DNA of 64,000 nucleotides from Roseicyclus marinus (GTDB lineage: Bacteria; Pseudomonadota; Alphaproteobacteria; Rhodobacterales; Rhodobacteraceae), in NCBI RefSeq assembly GCF_030163795.1, contig NZ_JASJOF010000001.1:310001-374000 (forward strand), given 5' to 3'. The translations under genes and the position numbers were made by a program. The notes beneath the pieces were generated by a model that searched no databases, was not told the DNA's origin, and worked only from the letters and a program-made list of their open reading frames with translations. Shown piece by piece: positions 43,663 to 54,685 of this stretch; the stretch's first letter is position 1; each line of letters starts with the position of its first letter.

Positions 43663-44709
43663 TTGGCCTTCCGCTTCACCGATCTGTCGGCGCTGCGGGC
43701 GGCTGGGTTCGACGCGCTGATCGACGTGCGCAGCCCCTCGGAATTCGCCGAGGATCATCTGCCGGGCGCGGTCTCGATGCCTGTCCTGTCCGATGCCGAA
43801 CGGGCCGAGGTCGGCACGATCTACGTGCAAGACAGCCCCTTTCGCGCGCGAAAGATCGGCGCGGCGCTGGTGGCGCGCAACGCCGCCCACCACATCGAGA
43901 CGCGGCTGATGGGCCATGACGGCGGCTGGCGGCCGCTTGTCTATTGCTGGCGTGGCGGTCAGCGGTCGGGATCCTTCACCTCGATCCTGCAACAGATCGG
44001 CTGGCGCGCCGAAGTGCTGGAGGGCGGCTACCGCACATGGCGGCGCCATGTCGTGGGCCAACTCTACGACGCGGTCCTGCCGTTTCGGGTGATCCGGCTC
44101 GACGGCTATACCGGCACGGCCAAGACCGAGATCCTCAAACGTGTCGCCAGCCTTGGCGGGCAGGTGGTCGACCTCGAAGGGTTGGCGCGGCATCGCGGCT
44201 CCATCCTCGGCGATGTGGAGGGGGATCAACCCGCGCAAAAGGCTTTCGAATCCGCGCTGGTCGGGGCGCTCTCGCGGCTCGACCCCGCCCGTCCCCTGCT
44301 GGTCGAGGCGGAATCGGCCCGGATCGGCACCCTGCGCCTGCCGCCCGCCCTTTGGGTCGCCATGCGCGACGCCCCCCGGATCGTGATCGAGGCGCCGGTC
44401 GCGGCCCGCGCGCGCTACCTCGCCGCCGTCTATGCCGATCTCGCCGCCGATACCGAGGGGCTGACCCGGCGGCTGAACGGGCTGCGCAGTGTTGCGGGCC
44501 ATGCCACGGTCGAAGATTGGCTCGCGCTGCTCACGGCGGGCGAGACAGAGGCGCTGTCGCGCGCCCTGATCGAGGCGCACTACGACCGCGCCTATGGCCG
44601 GCTTCGCCGCGACGACGCAAGCCCCGTGATCGCGCAGATCGACGGGGGGGATCTGGACGAGGCCGCGCTCGACCGCGCCGCCCGCGCCGTCGCGGCCCAT
44701 CTGGCCTGA
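43663..44709 (+). CDS. mnmH: tRNA 2-selenouridine(34) synthase
   Basis: 348 residues (SelU/YbbB). The rhodanese domain holds catalytic Cys95 in LVYCWRGGQRSGS, and the P-loop-like domain has GYTGTAKTEIL near residue 148. It replaces sulfur with selenium, using selenophosphate, at the wobble uridine of tRNA-Lys, Glu and Gln. Translation appears to start at TTG (43663), five bases after the previous stop, without a clear Shine-Dalgarno; this fits coupling. SelD, its selenium donor, is encoded about 20 kb away at the right edge. Confidence 0.93.
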   Translation: MAFRFTDLSALRAAGFDALIDVRSPSEFAEDHLPGAVSMPVLSDAERAEVGTIYVQDSPFRARKIGAALVARNAAHHIETRLMGHDGGWRPLVYCWRGGQRSGSFTSILQQIGWRAEVLEGGYRTWRRHVVGQLYDAVLPFRVIRLDGYTGTAKTEILKRVASLGGQVVDLEGLARHRGSILGDVEGDQPAQKAFESALVGALSRLDPARPLLVEAESARIGTLRLPPALWVAMRDAPRIVIEAPVAARARYLAAVYADLAADTEGLTRRLNGLRSVAGHATVEDWLALLTAGETEALSRALIEAHYDRAYGRLRRDDASPVIAQIDGGDLDEAALDRAARAVAAHLA

Positions 44710-44851
44710 CCGCCCCGTCTTTGCTTTCCAAATACTCATCAAGGCGGCAGCGCCCCCCTTGCAACGCCGCCACGCACGCGCCCCTCGCCCCCTTTTCCTC
44801 GCGCCCGCCATCCGCTACCTGACGCCCTGACCGACGAGAGGGACGCCGCCC

Positions 44852-47755
44852 ATGGACAAGAGTTTCAACGCCGCCGAAGCCGAACCGCGCATCGCCGCCG
44901 AATGGGAGGCGCGCGGGTGCTTCAAGGCCGGGGCCAATGCACGCCCCGGGGCCGAGCCCTTTTCCATCATGATCCCGCCGCCCAATGTCACGGGTGTGCT
45001 GCATGTGGGCCATGCCTTCAACAACACGCTGCAAGACGTGCTGACGCGCTGGCACCGGATGCGCGGCTTCGACACGCTTTGGCAGCCGGGCACCGACCAT
45101 GCGGGCATCGCCACCCAGATGGTCGTCGAACGCGAACTGGCCAAGGAGGGCAAATCCCGCCGCGACATGACCCGCGAGGAATTCCTGTCCCATGTCTGGG
45201 CGTGGAAGGCGAAATCGGGCGGCACGATCCGCCAGCAGCTCAAGCGGCTGGGGGCGTCCTGCGATTGGTCGCGCGAGGCTTTCACCATGTCCGGCGCCCC
45301 CGGCGCGCCTGCGGGCGAAGAGGGGAATTTCCACGATGCCGTCATCAAGGTCTTCGTGGACATGTACGAAAAAGGCTACATCTACCGCGGCAAGCGGCTG
45401 GTGAACTGGGACCCGCATTTCGAGACCGCGATCAGCGATCTCGAGGTCGAGAACATCGATACCCCCGGCCATATGTGGCATTTCAAGTATCCGCTCGCCG
45501 GTGGACAAACCTATGAATATGTCGAGAAAGATGAAGACGGGAACGTGATCCTGCGCGAGACGCGGGATTACATCTCCATCGCCACGACGCGCCCCGAGAC
45601 GATGCTGGGCGATGGCGCGGTGGCCGTCCATCCCGATGACGAGCGTTACAAGCCTATCGTGGGGATGCTGTGCGAAATCCCCGTCGGGCCCAAGGAACAC
45701 CGCCGCCTGATCCCGATCATCACCGATGAATACCCCGATCCCACCTTCGGCTCCGGCGCGGTCAAGATCACGGGCGCGCATGATTTCAACGACTACGGCG
45801 TGGCCAAGCGCGGCGGTATCCCCTGCTACCGTCTGATGGACACCCGCGCGCAGCTGCGCGCCGACGGCACCCCCTACGCCGAGGCAGCCGCCATCGCGCA
45901 GGCCGTGGCCAATGGCGAAAAGACCCTGACCGAGGCAGAGGCCGATGCCCTGAACCTCGTGCCCGACCATCTGCGCGGGCTCGACCGCTACGAGGCGCGG
46001 GCGCGTGTGATCGCCGAGATCACCGCCGAGGGTCTGGCCGTGATGACGCGGGCCGATGACCCGCGTCTGGGCAAGGACGCGCTCAAGCCCGACGCCGAAG
46101 GTGCCGATGCGCTTGTCCCCCTTGTCGAGGCCAAGACCATCACCCAGCCCCATGGCGACCGGTCCAAGGTCGTCATCGAACCGATGCTGACCGACCAGTG
46201 GTTCGTGGACACCGCCAAGATCGTGGGCCCCGCGCTCGATGCCGTCCGTGACGGCCGCACCCAGATCATGCCCGAACAGCACCGCAAGGTGTATTTCCAT
46301 TGGCTCGAGAATATCGAGCCCTGGACCATCTCGCGCCAGCTGTGGTGGGGCCACCAGATCCCGGTGTGGTACGACGAGGACGGCGGCATGTATTGCGCGT
46401 CGACCGAGGCCGAGGCGATCGCCAAATCCGGCGGCAAGGCGCTGACGCGCGACCCCGATGTCCTCGACACCTGGTTCTCCTCGGGTCTCTGGCCCATCGG
46501 CACGCTCGGCTGGCCGGAACAGACGCCAGAACTGAAACGCTATTTCCCGACCTCCACCCTCGTCTCGGGCTTCGACATCATCTTTTTCTGGGTCGCCCGG
46601 ATGATGATGATGCAGCTGGCCGTCGTGGGCGACGTGCCCTTCCGCGATGTCTATGTCCACGCCCTCGTCCGCGACGAGAAGGGGCGCAAGATGTCGAAGA
46701 GCATCGGCAATGTCCTCGACCCGCTCGAACTGATCGAGGAATTCGGGGCTGATGCCCTGCGCTTCACCCTGACCTCCATGGCCGCCATGGGGCGCGACCT
46801 GAAACTGTCGAAGGACCGCATCGCGGGCTACCGCAATTTCGGCACCAAACTCTGGAACGCCGCCCGTTTCGCGGAAATGAACGACTGCAAGCCGGTACCG
46901 GGTTTCGACCCGGCGGGCGTCACCCAGACGGTCAACAAGTGGATCGTCGGCGAAACCGCCCGTGCGCGCATGGCCCATGACGAGGCGCTGTCAGGCTACC
47001 GCTTCAACGATGCCGCGAACGGGCTTTATGCCTTTGTCTGGGGCCGGGTCTGCGACTGGTATCTCGAATTCGCCAAGCCCCTCTTCGCCTCGGGCGACGA
47101 AGCGGTGATCGCGGAAACGCGCGCGACCATGGCATGGGTCATCGACCAGTGCCTGATCCTCTTGCACCCTACGATGCCCTTCATCACCGAGGAACTTTGG
47201 GGCGCCATCGCGGACCGGCCCAAGATGCTGGTTCATGCCGATTGGCCGGACTATGGCGCCGAACTGATCGACACGGATGCCGATCGCGAAATGGGCTGGG
47301 TCATCGGCCTGATCGAGGAAATCCGGTCTGTCCGCGCGCAGATGCATGTGCCCGCAGGCCTCAAGGTGCAGCTGTTGCAGGTGGAGCTTGACGAGAAAGG
47401 GCAGGCGGCGTTCGAGCGCAACGCGGCGATGATCGAACGGCTGGCCCGCCTGTCGGAGGTGACGCAGGTTGCCGCCATGCCCAAAGGGGCCGTGACGGTC
47501 GCGGCCGAAGGCGCGGTCTTTGGCCTGCCCATCGCCGACCTGATCGACGTGGCCGAGGAAAAGGCCCGTCTGGCCAAGGTGATGGACAAGCTCGGCAAGG
47601 AAATCGGGGGTCTCAAGGGGCGCTTGGGCAATCCCAAATTCGTCGAAAGCGCACCCGAGGAGATCGTGGAGGAAGCCCGCGAGAACCTTGCCGCCCGCGA
47701 GGAAGAAGCCGCCAAGATCAAGGACGCGCTGGACCGTCTGGCCGCCATCGGCTGA
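44852..47755 (+). CDS. valS: Valine--tRNA ligase
   Basis: 967 residues. HIGH motif HVGH ([14 protein letters not shown]) is near residue 50, KMSKS is in [14 protein letters not shown], and the CP1 editing domain ([29 protein letters not shown]) is intact. The C-terminal coiled coil typical of ValRS ([20 protein letters not shown]) closes the protein. It charges tRNA-Val and clears threonine. GAGGGA lies ahead of the ATG. The 142 bases before it hold no other gene. Confidence 0.96.
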   Translation: MDKSFNAAEAEPRIAAEWEARGCFKAGANARPGAEPFSIMIPPPNVTGVLHVGHAFNNTLQDVLTRWHRMRGFDTLWQPGTDHAGIATQMVVERELAKEGKSRRDMTREEFLSHVWAWKAKSGGTIRQQLKRLGASCDWSREAFTMSGAPGAPAGEEGNFHDAVIKVFVDMYEKGYIYRGKRLVNWDPHFETAISDLEVENIDTPGHMWHFKYPLAGGQTYEYVEKDEDGNVILRETRDYISIATTRPETMLGDGAVAVHPDDERYKPIVGMLCEIPVGPKEHRRLIPIITDEYPDPTFGSGAVKITGAHDFNDYGVAKRGGIPCYRLMDTRAQLRADGTPYAEAAAIAQAVANGEKTLTEAEADALNLVPDHLRGLDRYEARARVIAEITAEGLAVMTRADDPRLGKDALKPDAEGADALVPLVEAKTITQPHGDRSKVVIEPMLTDQWFVDTAKIVGPALDAVRDGRTQIMPEQHRKVYFHWLENIEPWTISRQLWWGHQIPVWYDEDGGMYCASTEAEAIAKSGGKALTRDPDVLDTWFSSGLWPIGTLGWPEQTPELKRYFPTSTLVSGFDIIFFWVARMMMMQLAVVGDVPFRDVYVHALVRDEKGRKMSKSIGNVLDPLELIEEFGADALRFTLTSMAAMGRDLKLSKDRIAGYRNFGTKLWNAARFAEMNDCKPVPGFDPAGVTQTVNKWIVGETARARMAHDEALSGYRFNDAANGLYAFVWGRVCDWYLEFAKPLFASGDEAVIAETRATMAWVIDQCLILLHPTMPFITEELWGAIADRPKMLVHADWPDYGAELIDTDADREMGWVIGLIEEIRSVRAQMHVPAGLKVQLLQVELDEKGQAAFERNAAMIERLARLSEVTQVAAMPKGAVTVAAEGAVFGLPIADLIDVAEEKARLAKVMDKLGKEIGGLKGRLGNPKFVESAPEEIVEEARENLAAREEEAAKIKDALDRLAAIG

Positions 47756-47848
47756 TCTGGCGAAACTGCAGGTTTCCGCGCCGGACATCTTGGAATGTCC
47801 GCGCGGTAAATCTCGTGTCGGCCCGCGGGGCGTGCTATCGTTGCGCCC

Positions 47849-48181
47849 ATGCCCCTCTGGTTGGATCGCCTCGCCGAACGCCGCATGCTCAAGGCCCGAG
47901 CCGAGGGCAAGCTGTCGGGTCTGGCCGGCGAGGGAAAACCCTTGCCCGAGCATCCCGAGGCCGCGCTTGTCGACCCGGGCGAGGCCATCGGTTTTCGCAT
48001 CATGGCCGAACACGGCGCGCTGCCCGAGGAAATCCAGCTCAAGAAACAGCTGGCCGAGGCAAAGGCCGCCTATGCCGCGACGACCGACCCTTCGGACCGC
48101 CGCGCGGCCATGGTGCGGATCGCAGAGTTGGACATGAAACTGTCCATCGCGACCGAAGCCCGCAAAAGATTCATGCGCTGA
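47849..48181 (+). CDS. DUF1992 (DnaJ-like subfamily C member 28 domain) protein
   Basis: 110 residues. The DUF1992 pattern is ERRMLKARAEGKLSGLAGEG and KPLPEHPEAALVDPGEAIGF, followed by an alpha-helical end. No J domain is present. Function unknown. No clear Shine-Dalgarno precedes the ATG at 47849. It ends convergent with trpA across a short tandem repeat. Confidence 0.85.
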   Translation: MPLWLDRLAERRMLKARAEGKLSGLAGEGKPLPEHPEAALVDPGEAIGFRIMAEHGALPEEIQLKKQLAEAKAAYAATTDPSDRRAAMVRIAELDMKLSIATEARKRFMR

Positions 48182-48228
48182 GCGCTTTGCGCCCTTAGGC
48201 GACCTGCCGCGCTATGCGCCCCTAGGCG
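48182..48228. repeat. Imperfect tandem repeat at the trpA 3' end
   Basis: GCGCTTTGCGCCCTTAGGCG (48182-48201) and GCGCTATGCGCCCCTAGGCG (48209-48228) match in 18 of 20 bases at a period of 27 bp. The right copy contains the trpA stop codon. This looks like a local duplication of the trpA end, leaving a second in-frame-like stop downstream. Confidence 0.6.
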
Positions 48229-49013
48229 CGATGCGCGCCTGCCGCCAGCCCCGCCACGAAATCCGCGATCTCGGCCACGGGCTTTCCTGCCGCGATCTGC
48301 GCCACGATGGCCGATCCCACAACGCAGCCATCCGCGATGCCCGCGATGGATTGCGCAGCTGCGGGCGTCTTGATCCCGAAGCCCACGATGACGGGCAGGT
48401 CGGTGGCGGCCTTGATCCGCGCCACCTCGGGGGCGACCTGTGCCGCATCCGCCTCGGCGGCACCCGTGATCCCGGTGATCGAGACGTAATAGACAAAGCC
48501 GCTGGTGTTTTGCAGCACCTTGGGCAGACGCTTGCCATCCGTCGTGGGCGTCGCCAGCCGGATGAAGTTCAACCCCGCCTTCTGCGCCGGGATGCACAAC
48601 TCGTCATCTTCTTCGGGCGGCAGGTCGACGATGATCAGGCCGTCGATCCCCGCCTCCTTGGCTTGCGCCAGAAAGGTATCGACGCCGCGCGAATAGATCG
48701 GGTTGTAATAGCCCATCATCACGATCGGCGTCTTGTCATCGCCCTTGCGCAATTCGCGCGCGATCTGGAGCGTCTTGTCAAGCGTCTGGCCGCCTTCCAG
48801 CGCGCGCTGACCGGCCAGCTGGATCGTTTCGCCATCGGCCATCGGATCGGTGAAGGGCATCCCCAACTCGATGATGTCCACACCCGCGCCCGGCAGCGCC
48901 TTCACGATCTCGACCGAGGTGTCGTAATCCGGGTCGCCCGCCATGACATAGGCCACGAAGGCCTTTTTCCCCTCGGCCTTCAGCCGCGCGAAGGTGTCGT
49001 CGATCCGTGTCAT
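48222..49013 (-). CDS. trpA: Tryptophan synthase alpha chain
   Basis: 263 residues. Catalytic Glu and Asp are in [29 protein letters not shown] and [12 protein letters not shown] form the phosphate-binding part of the TIM barrel. It splits indole-3-glycerol phosphate to indole, passed to TrpB. GAGGGG lies six bases before the ATG. No trpB adjoins it; the upstream gene is a MATE transporter. Confidence 0.95.
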   Translation of the reverse strand: MTRIDDTFARLKAEGKKAFVAYVMAGDPDYDTSVEIVKALPGAGVDIIELGMPFTDPMADGETIQLAGQRALEGGQTLDKTLQIARELRKGDDKTPIVMMGYYNPIYSRGVDTFLAQAKEAGIDGLIIVDLPPEEDDELCIPAQKAGLNFIRLATPTTDGKRLPKVLQNTSGFVYYVSITGITGAAEADAAQVAPEVARIKAATDLPVIVGFGIKTPAAAQSIAGIADGCVVGSAIVAQIAAGKPVAEIADFVAGLAAGAHRA

Positions 49014-49067
49014 ATCCGCCCCTCAGGTCACTGGTCCGCGCGGGTTTGGGCCATGGGCGCGCGGAAA

Positions 49068-50417
49068 TCAATGGGGCAGGGTAGGTTTCGGCACCCGCGT
49101 CAGATGGCGGTAGCGCAACGGCAGCGCCACAGCGGCAACCGCCAGACCCAGCGCAAAGCCGATCCAGACACCGACCGCACCCAGGTCCAGCACGAACCCC
49201 ATCACGTAGCCCGCCGGCAGGGCCACCGGCCAATAGGCGATCAGCGACACCATCGTGGGCCAACGCGCATCCATCATCCCCCTGAGCGCGCCGAGCGTGG
49301 TGGATTGCACCCCATCGGCCACCTGCATGACCGCCACCGCCAGAAACAGCGTGACCGCGATGGCGATGACCGCCGGATCGTCCGACAGGGCCCCCGCGAT
49401 GGCCTCCCCCGCGATCAGCAGCACGGCCATCACGCCCAGCATCCATGTTGTCACGATCAAAAGCGCCGCCTTGAGCAGGGGCCTAAGCCGCGCGCGTTCT
49501 CCCGCGCCCACCGCCATCCCCACCCGGAGGGAGGCCGCCCCAGCCATACCCAGCGGAAAGACATAGGCGACGCCCGCCACCGCATGGACGATCTGGTTCG
49601 CGGCCAGCGCCTCGGCCCCCAGCCAGCCGATCATCACCCCGATCAGCGCGTAGGATCCGCCTTCGCCCGCATAGCCCAGCGTCAGGGGCCAGCCATCACG
49701 CCATTGCGCGCGCATCCGTGGCCCGATCCCGCGCGCCCTTTGCCGGAACGGGGCGAGCACGGCCCAGTGCCGCCAAACCAAAAGCCCAACCCCAAGGCTT
49801 GCCACTTGCGACATGAGGCTTGCCGCCCCCGCGCCGGGCAATCCCAGACCCAGCTGGTAGATCAACAGCCAGTTGAGCGGCACGTTCAGCGCCACGCCCA
49901 GATAGCTCAACACCACCCCCGCCCATGGCCGACCGATGGTGTCGAACAGCGCCTTGAGCACGAAGAAAACGGTAAAGGGCACCAATCCCAGCGCCACGAG
50001 GGCCCAGTAGACCGGCAGGGCCGCGACCACGGCCTGCGGCTGCCCGATCCAGCCGAGGAAGGGCAACAGCCCCAGCATCAGCACGGCGCCCGCCGCCCCC
50101 GTCAGCGCGCCCAGAACCAATCCCGCCCGCACCTCGCCCGAGACGGCGCGCGCATCGCCACCACCATGGGCCTGCGCCATCCGCACGCCCGCGACCGTCA
50201 CGACCCCCCACAGCGCCGCGATGAACAAGATCCCGACCGCCGAGGCGATCCCCACGGCCGCCAGCGGCACTGTGCCCAAGGGCGCCACCATGACCGTGTC
50301 CACCACGCCCATCAGCGTCACCGCCGACAGGCCGACCATCATCGGCACTGACAGCGCCACAAGCGGTCCGATTTCGGCGCGCAGCGCGCCGGGCACAGGC
50401 GGGGGCAGGGCAGACAT
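49068..50417 (-). CDS. MATE family efflux transporter
   Basis: 449 residues with about 12 predicted helices in two six-helix halves. Typical segments are GPLVALSVPMMVGLSAVTLM, ALNVPLNWLLIY and NQIVHAVAGVAYVFPLGMAG. The family exports cationic drugs and metabolites with Na+ or H+ antiport, like NorM. Start MSALPPPVPG is chosen at 50417 with GGTGG upstream; alternatives at 50435 and further upstream exist. Upstream of trpA by 54 bases, possibly on the same transcript. Confidence 0.88.
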   Translation of the reverse strand: MSALPPPVPGALRAEIGPLVALSVPMMVGLSAVTLMGVVDTVMVAPLGTVPLAAVGIASAVGILFIAALWGVVTVAGVRMAQAHGGGDARAVSGEVRAGLVLGALTGAAGAVLMLGLLPFLGWIGQPQAVVAALPVYWALVALGLVPFTVFFVLKALFDTIGRPWAGVVLSYLGVALNVPLNWLLIYQLGLGLPGAGAASLMSQVASLGVGLLVWRHWAVLAPFRQRARGIGPRMRAQWRDGWPLTLGYAGEGGSYALIGVMIGWLGAEALAANQIVHAVAGVAYVFPLGMAGAASLRVGMAVGAGERARLRPLLKAALLIVTTWMLGVMAVLLIAGEAIAGALSDDPAVIAIAVTLFLAVAVMQVADGVQSTTLGALRGMMDARWPTMVSLIAYWPVALPAGYVMGFVLDLGAVGVWIGFALGLAVAAVALPLRYRHLTRVPKPTLPH

Positions 50418-50629
50418 GGACAATACCACCGGCATCGCAGACGGGCCCCCGGCGATGCGTCTAGTCTTGAACGAAACCCCAGCCACGCGGGGACGGCGCT
50501 GCCGCAAGCCCGAGGTGGCCCGCCCCAATCCTCAAGTCAAGCCCGGCACGACCTGACGCAACCTTGACGCCGGGGCCCCGCCCCCCCTACATGCCCGCGA
50601 ATTTCCGCAAACCGGCGAAGGATGCGCAG

Positions 50630-51727
50630 ATGGGCTTCAAGATGGGCATCGTGGGCCTGCCGAATGTCGGCAAGTCGACGCTTTTCAACGCGCTGACGAA
50701 AACCGCCGCGGCGCAGGCGGCGAATTTTCCCTTCTGCACGATCGAACCGAATGTAGGCGACGTGGCCGTGCCCGACCCAAGGTTGGACCGGCTTGCCGCC
50801 ATTGCGGCCTCCAAACAGGTGATCCCGGCGCGCATGACCTTCGTCGACATCGCGGGGCTGGTGAAGGGCGCCTCCAAGGGCGAGGGCCTTGGCAACCAGT
50901 TTCTCGCCAATATCCGCGAAACCGACGCCATCGCCCATGTGCTGCGCTGTTTCGAGGATGGCGATGTCACCCATGTCGAGGGCCGCGTCGACCCCATCGC
51001 CGATGCCGAAACGATCGAGACCGAGCTGATGCTGGCCGATCTGGAATCGATCGAGAAGCGCATCCAGAACCTCACCCGCAAGATCCGTGGCGGCGACAAG
51101 GAAGCCGTGGCCCAGGAACGCCTGCTCAAGGCCGCGCAGGCCATGCTGGAGGACGGCAAGCCCGCCCGCCTCGTGCCCGTCGCCGAAGAGGATCAGAAGG
51201 CGTGGAAGATGCTCCAGCTTCTGACCTCCAAACCCATCCTCTACGTCTGCAACGTCGAGGAATCCTCGGCCGCCTCCGGCAATGCGCAATCCGCCCGCGT
51301 GGCCGAAATGGCAGCCGCCCAAGGTGCCGCCCATGTCGTCATCTCCGCCCGCATCGAGGAGGAGATCGCCCAACTGGACGCCGACGAGGCCGCGATGTTC
51401 CTCGAGGAAATGGGGCTGGAGGAGGCGGGCCTCGACCGCCTGATCCGCGCGGGCTACGCGCTTTTGGGCCTTCAGACCTATTTCACCGTCGGCCCCAAGG
51501 AGGCCCGCGCCTGGACCATCCGAAAGGGCACGCTGGCCCCCCAGGCCGCAGGTGTCATCCATGGCGATTTCGAACGCGGCTTCATCCGGTCCGAGACCAT
51601 CGCCTATGACGATTACGTCGCGCTGAAGGGCGAGACGGGCGCCAAGGAGGCGGGCAAGATGCGCGTCGAAGGCAAAACCTACGAGGTCAAGGACGGCGAC
51701 GTCCTGCATTTCCTGTTCAACGCCTGA
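50630..51727 (+). CDS. ychF: Redox-regulated Obg-family ATPase YchF
   Basis: 365 residues. The N-terminal P-loop is [14 protein letters not shown], switch II reads [20 protein letters not shown], and the nucleotide-specificity motif is of the ATP-binding type (CNVEE). A coiled-coil insert ([14 protein letters not shown]) and a C-terminal TGS domain complete the protein. It binds ribosomes and is implicated in stress responses. GAAGGA is eight bases before the ATG. Followed by tRNA-Ser after 62 bases. Confidence 0.95.
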   Translation: MGFKMGIVGLPNVGKSTLFNALTKTAAAQAANFPFCTIEPNVGDVAVPDPRLDRLAAIAASKQVIPARMTFVDIAGLVKGASKGEGLGNQFLANIRETDAIAHVLRCFEDGDVTHVEGRVDPIADAETIETELMLADLESIEKRIQNLTRKIRGGDKEAVAQERLLKAAQAMLEDGKPARLVPVAEEDQKAWKMLQLLTSKPILYVCNVEESSAASGNAQSARVAEMAAAQGAAHVVISARIEEEIAQLDADEAAMFLEEMGLEEAGLDRLIRAGYALLGLQTYFTVGPKEARAWTIRKGTLAPQAAGVIHGDFERGFIRSETIAYDDYVALKGETGAKEAGKMRVEGKTYEVKDGDVLHFLFNA

Positions 51728-51789
51728 GCGGCGGTTTGCCCCTGAATTAAGGCTTGTCCCCGGCAGGGGCTGCGATTAGACGGGTCGGC

Positions 51790-51879
51790 GGAGACGTGGC
51801 CGAGTGGTCGAAGGCGCTCCCCTGCTAAGGGAGTAGGCGGGAAACCGTCTCGTGGGTTCGAATCCCATCGTCTCCGCCA
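51790..51879 (+). tRNA. tRNA-Ser (GCT)
   Basis: 90 bases. The acceptor stem GGAGACG pairs with CGTCTCC, followed by discriminator G and an encoded CCA (51877-51879). The anticodon stem CTCCC/GGGAG encloses loop CTGCTAA with anticodon GCT at 51824-51826. The long variable arm and GTTCGAATC T-loop are as expected for serine. Confidence 0.97.
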
Positions 51880-52038
51880 TCATCTGGCACAATTTCTTGA
51901 ACATCCGACCGCCCCACCGGCCCCGCACTCGCATGGGGGCTGCGGTCGGTCTGCTGCGTCAAGATCGCATGCTCCCCATGTCGCGCGCATCTCGCCCTGC
52001 TCTCAAAGGACGCAGCCGGATGTCGCCGTGTGTTCTTG

Positions 52039-54420
52039 TCAGGCCCGGTTCACCGCCTTGCGCACGGCCTGCACCATCTCCGCGCTCGAGACCGGCTTGG
52101 GCAAGACGGCGGCAAAGGCCGTTCGGTCCTCCATGGCCAGCATCTCGGCCCGAGCGGTCACCAGCACCGTAGGTATCGGTGGATCCAGCAGGGCGGCCTG
52201 CCGCGCCAAGGCAAGGCCGTCCATGCCCTGCATGTGCAGGTCCGTCACCAGCACCGAAAACATCCCCGGTGTCTCTGCCAGCATCTGCAGCGCAAGATCG
52301 GCGTCGGTTTCGCAATAGGCCGCCGCCCCCGCTGTCTCCAGCATCGCGGCAAGAACCATGGCCACATCGGGCAGATCATCGACGACCAGTGCTTGCGTCC
52401 CCGCCAGCAGGGACGGATCGACCGGAACACCTGCCGTCGGCTCGGGCTGTGCGCCTGCCTCTGGGGGCTCGGCCATGCGGGGCGCGGTGGCCGGCCAGGC
52501 GATCGTCATCGTCGTTCCGGTGCCGATCGCGGTGTCGATCCACATCGCCGCCTTGTTGTGTTGCAGGATCCGCGCCACGATCGGCAGGCCAAGCCCGGTG
52601 CCCCGCGCGCCCTTGGTCGTGAAATGATGGCGGAACATCCGGTCCCGCACATCGGCGGTGATGCCGGTGCCCGTGTCCGTGATGGTGAACATCACCACCT
52701 CCGTCTCCGGGTGGATCGGCACGCCCGCATCGGGGTGACAGCCGGGCCGGGCCGTTCCCGGCTCCAGTGCCGCGATATCGACCCTTGCGGGGCGATCCGG
52801 CGTTCCGGCATCGCAGGCATTCAGCGTCAGGTTCATCAGCACCTGAAGGATCTCCGTCGGATTGCCCCAGATCGGCAGGGGGAGGGCAGGCACCGCGACC
52901 CGCAGGTCGTGACGTTTGGCGCGCCCCCACCCGATCAGGTCGCGCGCCGCCGACAAAAGCGCGCCCAGATCCTGGTCCGACCGCGCGGTCTCGGGATGCC
53001 ACAGCCCCTCCAGCCCGCCGATCAGGTCGCGCGACATGTCCACCGCGCGGCGCATCTGCGACAGGCTTGCGGCCACGTCGGCGTCCCGCGCGCCCAGCGG
53101 ATCGAGCTTTTCGATGTTCCACAACACCAGCCCGATCAGGTTGTTCAGGTCATGGGCCAGCCCGCCCGCCACCTGCGCCACCGTTTCGCGCTGGTGGGCC
53201 CGTTGCAGCTCCTCGCGCAGGCTGGCCTGCGTTTCCTGTGCCTCGATCCGGCTTTCCTGCTCGGCGGTGATGTCGAAACTGACGCCCGACAGCGTGTGCG
53301 GGCGGCCCGTCGCGTCGCGGCCGTTGACCCCGGCAAAGACCTTGATCCAGCGCCATGCCCCCGCCGCGTTCCGCCGCCTGTAGATGCAGGTCGCCTGATC
53401 GATCTCGCCCGCCCTGATCCGGGCCATCGCATCACGGACGATGTGCCGATCCTCGGGATGAACCCCCTTCATCCAGGTGTCGAGGTGCTGCACGGGCGCA
53501 AGGCCGTGGCTCTGCGCCCAACGGTCGTTGAACACCGTCAATCCCGAGGGCAGATCGAGGCTCCAGACATAGGCCTGCGCGGCGTCGAGCACCCGTTCCA
53601 GCCGCTGCTCCGTCACCCGCAGCGGTGTGATGTCGACCATCACGCCTTCCCAGACGAACCAGCCATAACCAAGATCGCGGGGCACGGCATCCGCCCGGAC
53701 CCAGCGGGTCTCGCCCCCGACGACCGTCCGCATTTCCCGCGAAAAGGCGGTGCGGGCACAAAAGGCCGCGCGGTGCGCCGCGATCCACGGCTCCCGATCC
53801 TCGTCCGGGATGCAATCCAGGACCGCCATGGGATCGGCCAGCACCCTGTCCCGCTCCACTCCCATCAGGTCGAGGAAATGCCGGCTTGCGAAGGTGAACC
53901 GTGCCATGTCCTGCCCCGGCTCCAGCAGCATGGTGAAGGCCCCGCCGGGCATATCCTCGGTCAGCGCATGGGCAGCCCGGTCCAGCGCGGCTTGCTTGGC
54001 GCGTTCGCGCGCCTCGGTCTGGCGCAGGCCGGTGATGTCCTGAAAGGTCAGCAAAACGAAATCGCCCTGCGGCGCGACCCCGATCTGCACATTCCGCGAC
54101 CGGCCTGCCTTGTCGGTGATGAGGTGTTCCACCGGCGGCTGCACCCGCCCGGTGCGCCGTTGCGCCTCCACGATGGACCTGCAGCGCGCCAGCGCCGCCC
54201 GGCGATAGGCCGGGTCCGGATAGACGCGCGCCGCCCAAGATGCGAGATCGGGCACATCGCCCGGCGCATAGCCGAAAGTCGCGGTAAAGACCTCGTTCAC
54301 GAAACAAACGCCGTTCTCGCCGCTCGGGTCATGGAGGGCCGCTGCGACGGGCAGGCCTTCGAACAGGGTGACCAACGGCTGCGGCAGGTCGAGGCAATCC
54401 AAAGTCTCGTGCGGTCTCAT
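52039..54420 (-). CDS. PAS-domain hybrid histidine kinase with receiver
   Basis: 793 residues without membrane helices. Three PAS-like domains occur at about 15-130, 150-265 and 275-390. The kinase core follows: phospho-acceptor His423 in VAGGLAHDLNNLIG, N box with Asn530/534, TDTGTGI (G1) and GTGLGL (G2). The C-terminal receiver has Asp727 in VLVTDLHMQGMDG and Lys775. The GxAHDxNN group is the hybrid-kinase branch that often phosphorylates its own receiver. Soluble, so it senses a cytoplasmic signal. First gene after tRNA-Ser; transcribed leftward toward it. Confidence 0.92.
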   Translation of the reverse strand: MRPHETLDCLDLPQPLVTLFEGLPVAAALHDPSGENGVCFVNEVFTATFGYAPGDVPDLASWAARVYPDPAYRRAALARCRSIVEAQRRTGRVQPPVEHLITDKAGRSRNVQIGVAPQGDFVLLTFQDITGLRQTEARERAKQAALDRAAHALTEDMPGGAFTMLLEPGQDMARFTFASRHFLDLMGVERDRVLADPMAVLDCIPDEDREPWIAAHRAAFCARTAFSREMRTVVGGETRWVRADAVPRDLGYGWFVWEGVMVDITPLRVTEQRLERVLDAAQAYVWSLDLPSGLTVFNDRWAQSHGLAPVQHLDTWMKGVHPEDRHIVRDAMARIRAGEIDQATCIYRRRNAAGAWRWIKVFAGVNGRDATGRPHTLSGVSFDITAEQESRIEAQETQASLREELQRAHQRETVAQVAGGLAHDLNNLIGLVLWNIEKLDPLGARDADVAASLSQMRRAVDMSRDLIGGLEGLWHPETARSDQDLGALLSAARDLIGWGRAKRHDLRVAVPALPLPIWGNPTEILQVLMNLTLNACDAGTPDRPARVDIAALEPGTARPGCHPDAGVPIHPETEVVMFTITDTGTGITADVRDRMFRHHFTTKGARGTGLGLPIVARILQHNKAAMWIDTAIGTGTTMTIAWPATAPRMAEPPEAGAQPEPTAGVPVDPSLLAGTQALVVDDLPDVAMVLAAMLETAGAAAYCETDADLALQMLAETPGMFSVLVTDLHMQGMDGLALARQAALLDPPIPTVLVTARAEMLAMEDRTAFAAVLPKPVSSAEMVQAVRKAVNRA

Positions 54421-54685
54421 GAGCGGTCACTCCAACGGCACGGGGGAAGCGTGGCCCGAGCAACCACTCACCCGACCGCCGCAAACTCGGTCAAAACGGC
54501 TTTCTGATGCGCGGACGCAGCGGTCGGCTTTGCCGATCCTGCGTAGCGGCATCCCGGCCACGGCGAAATACTGATATTAGGATATATTTCACTCTAAAGT
54601 TTGGGTGCGGGCCGGGCTTTGCGCCCACGGGGGGGGGCCATGCTCCGGCCGCGCCGGGCAAACCATGCCCTTGCGCCGCCCCGCC

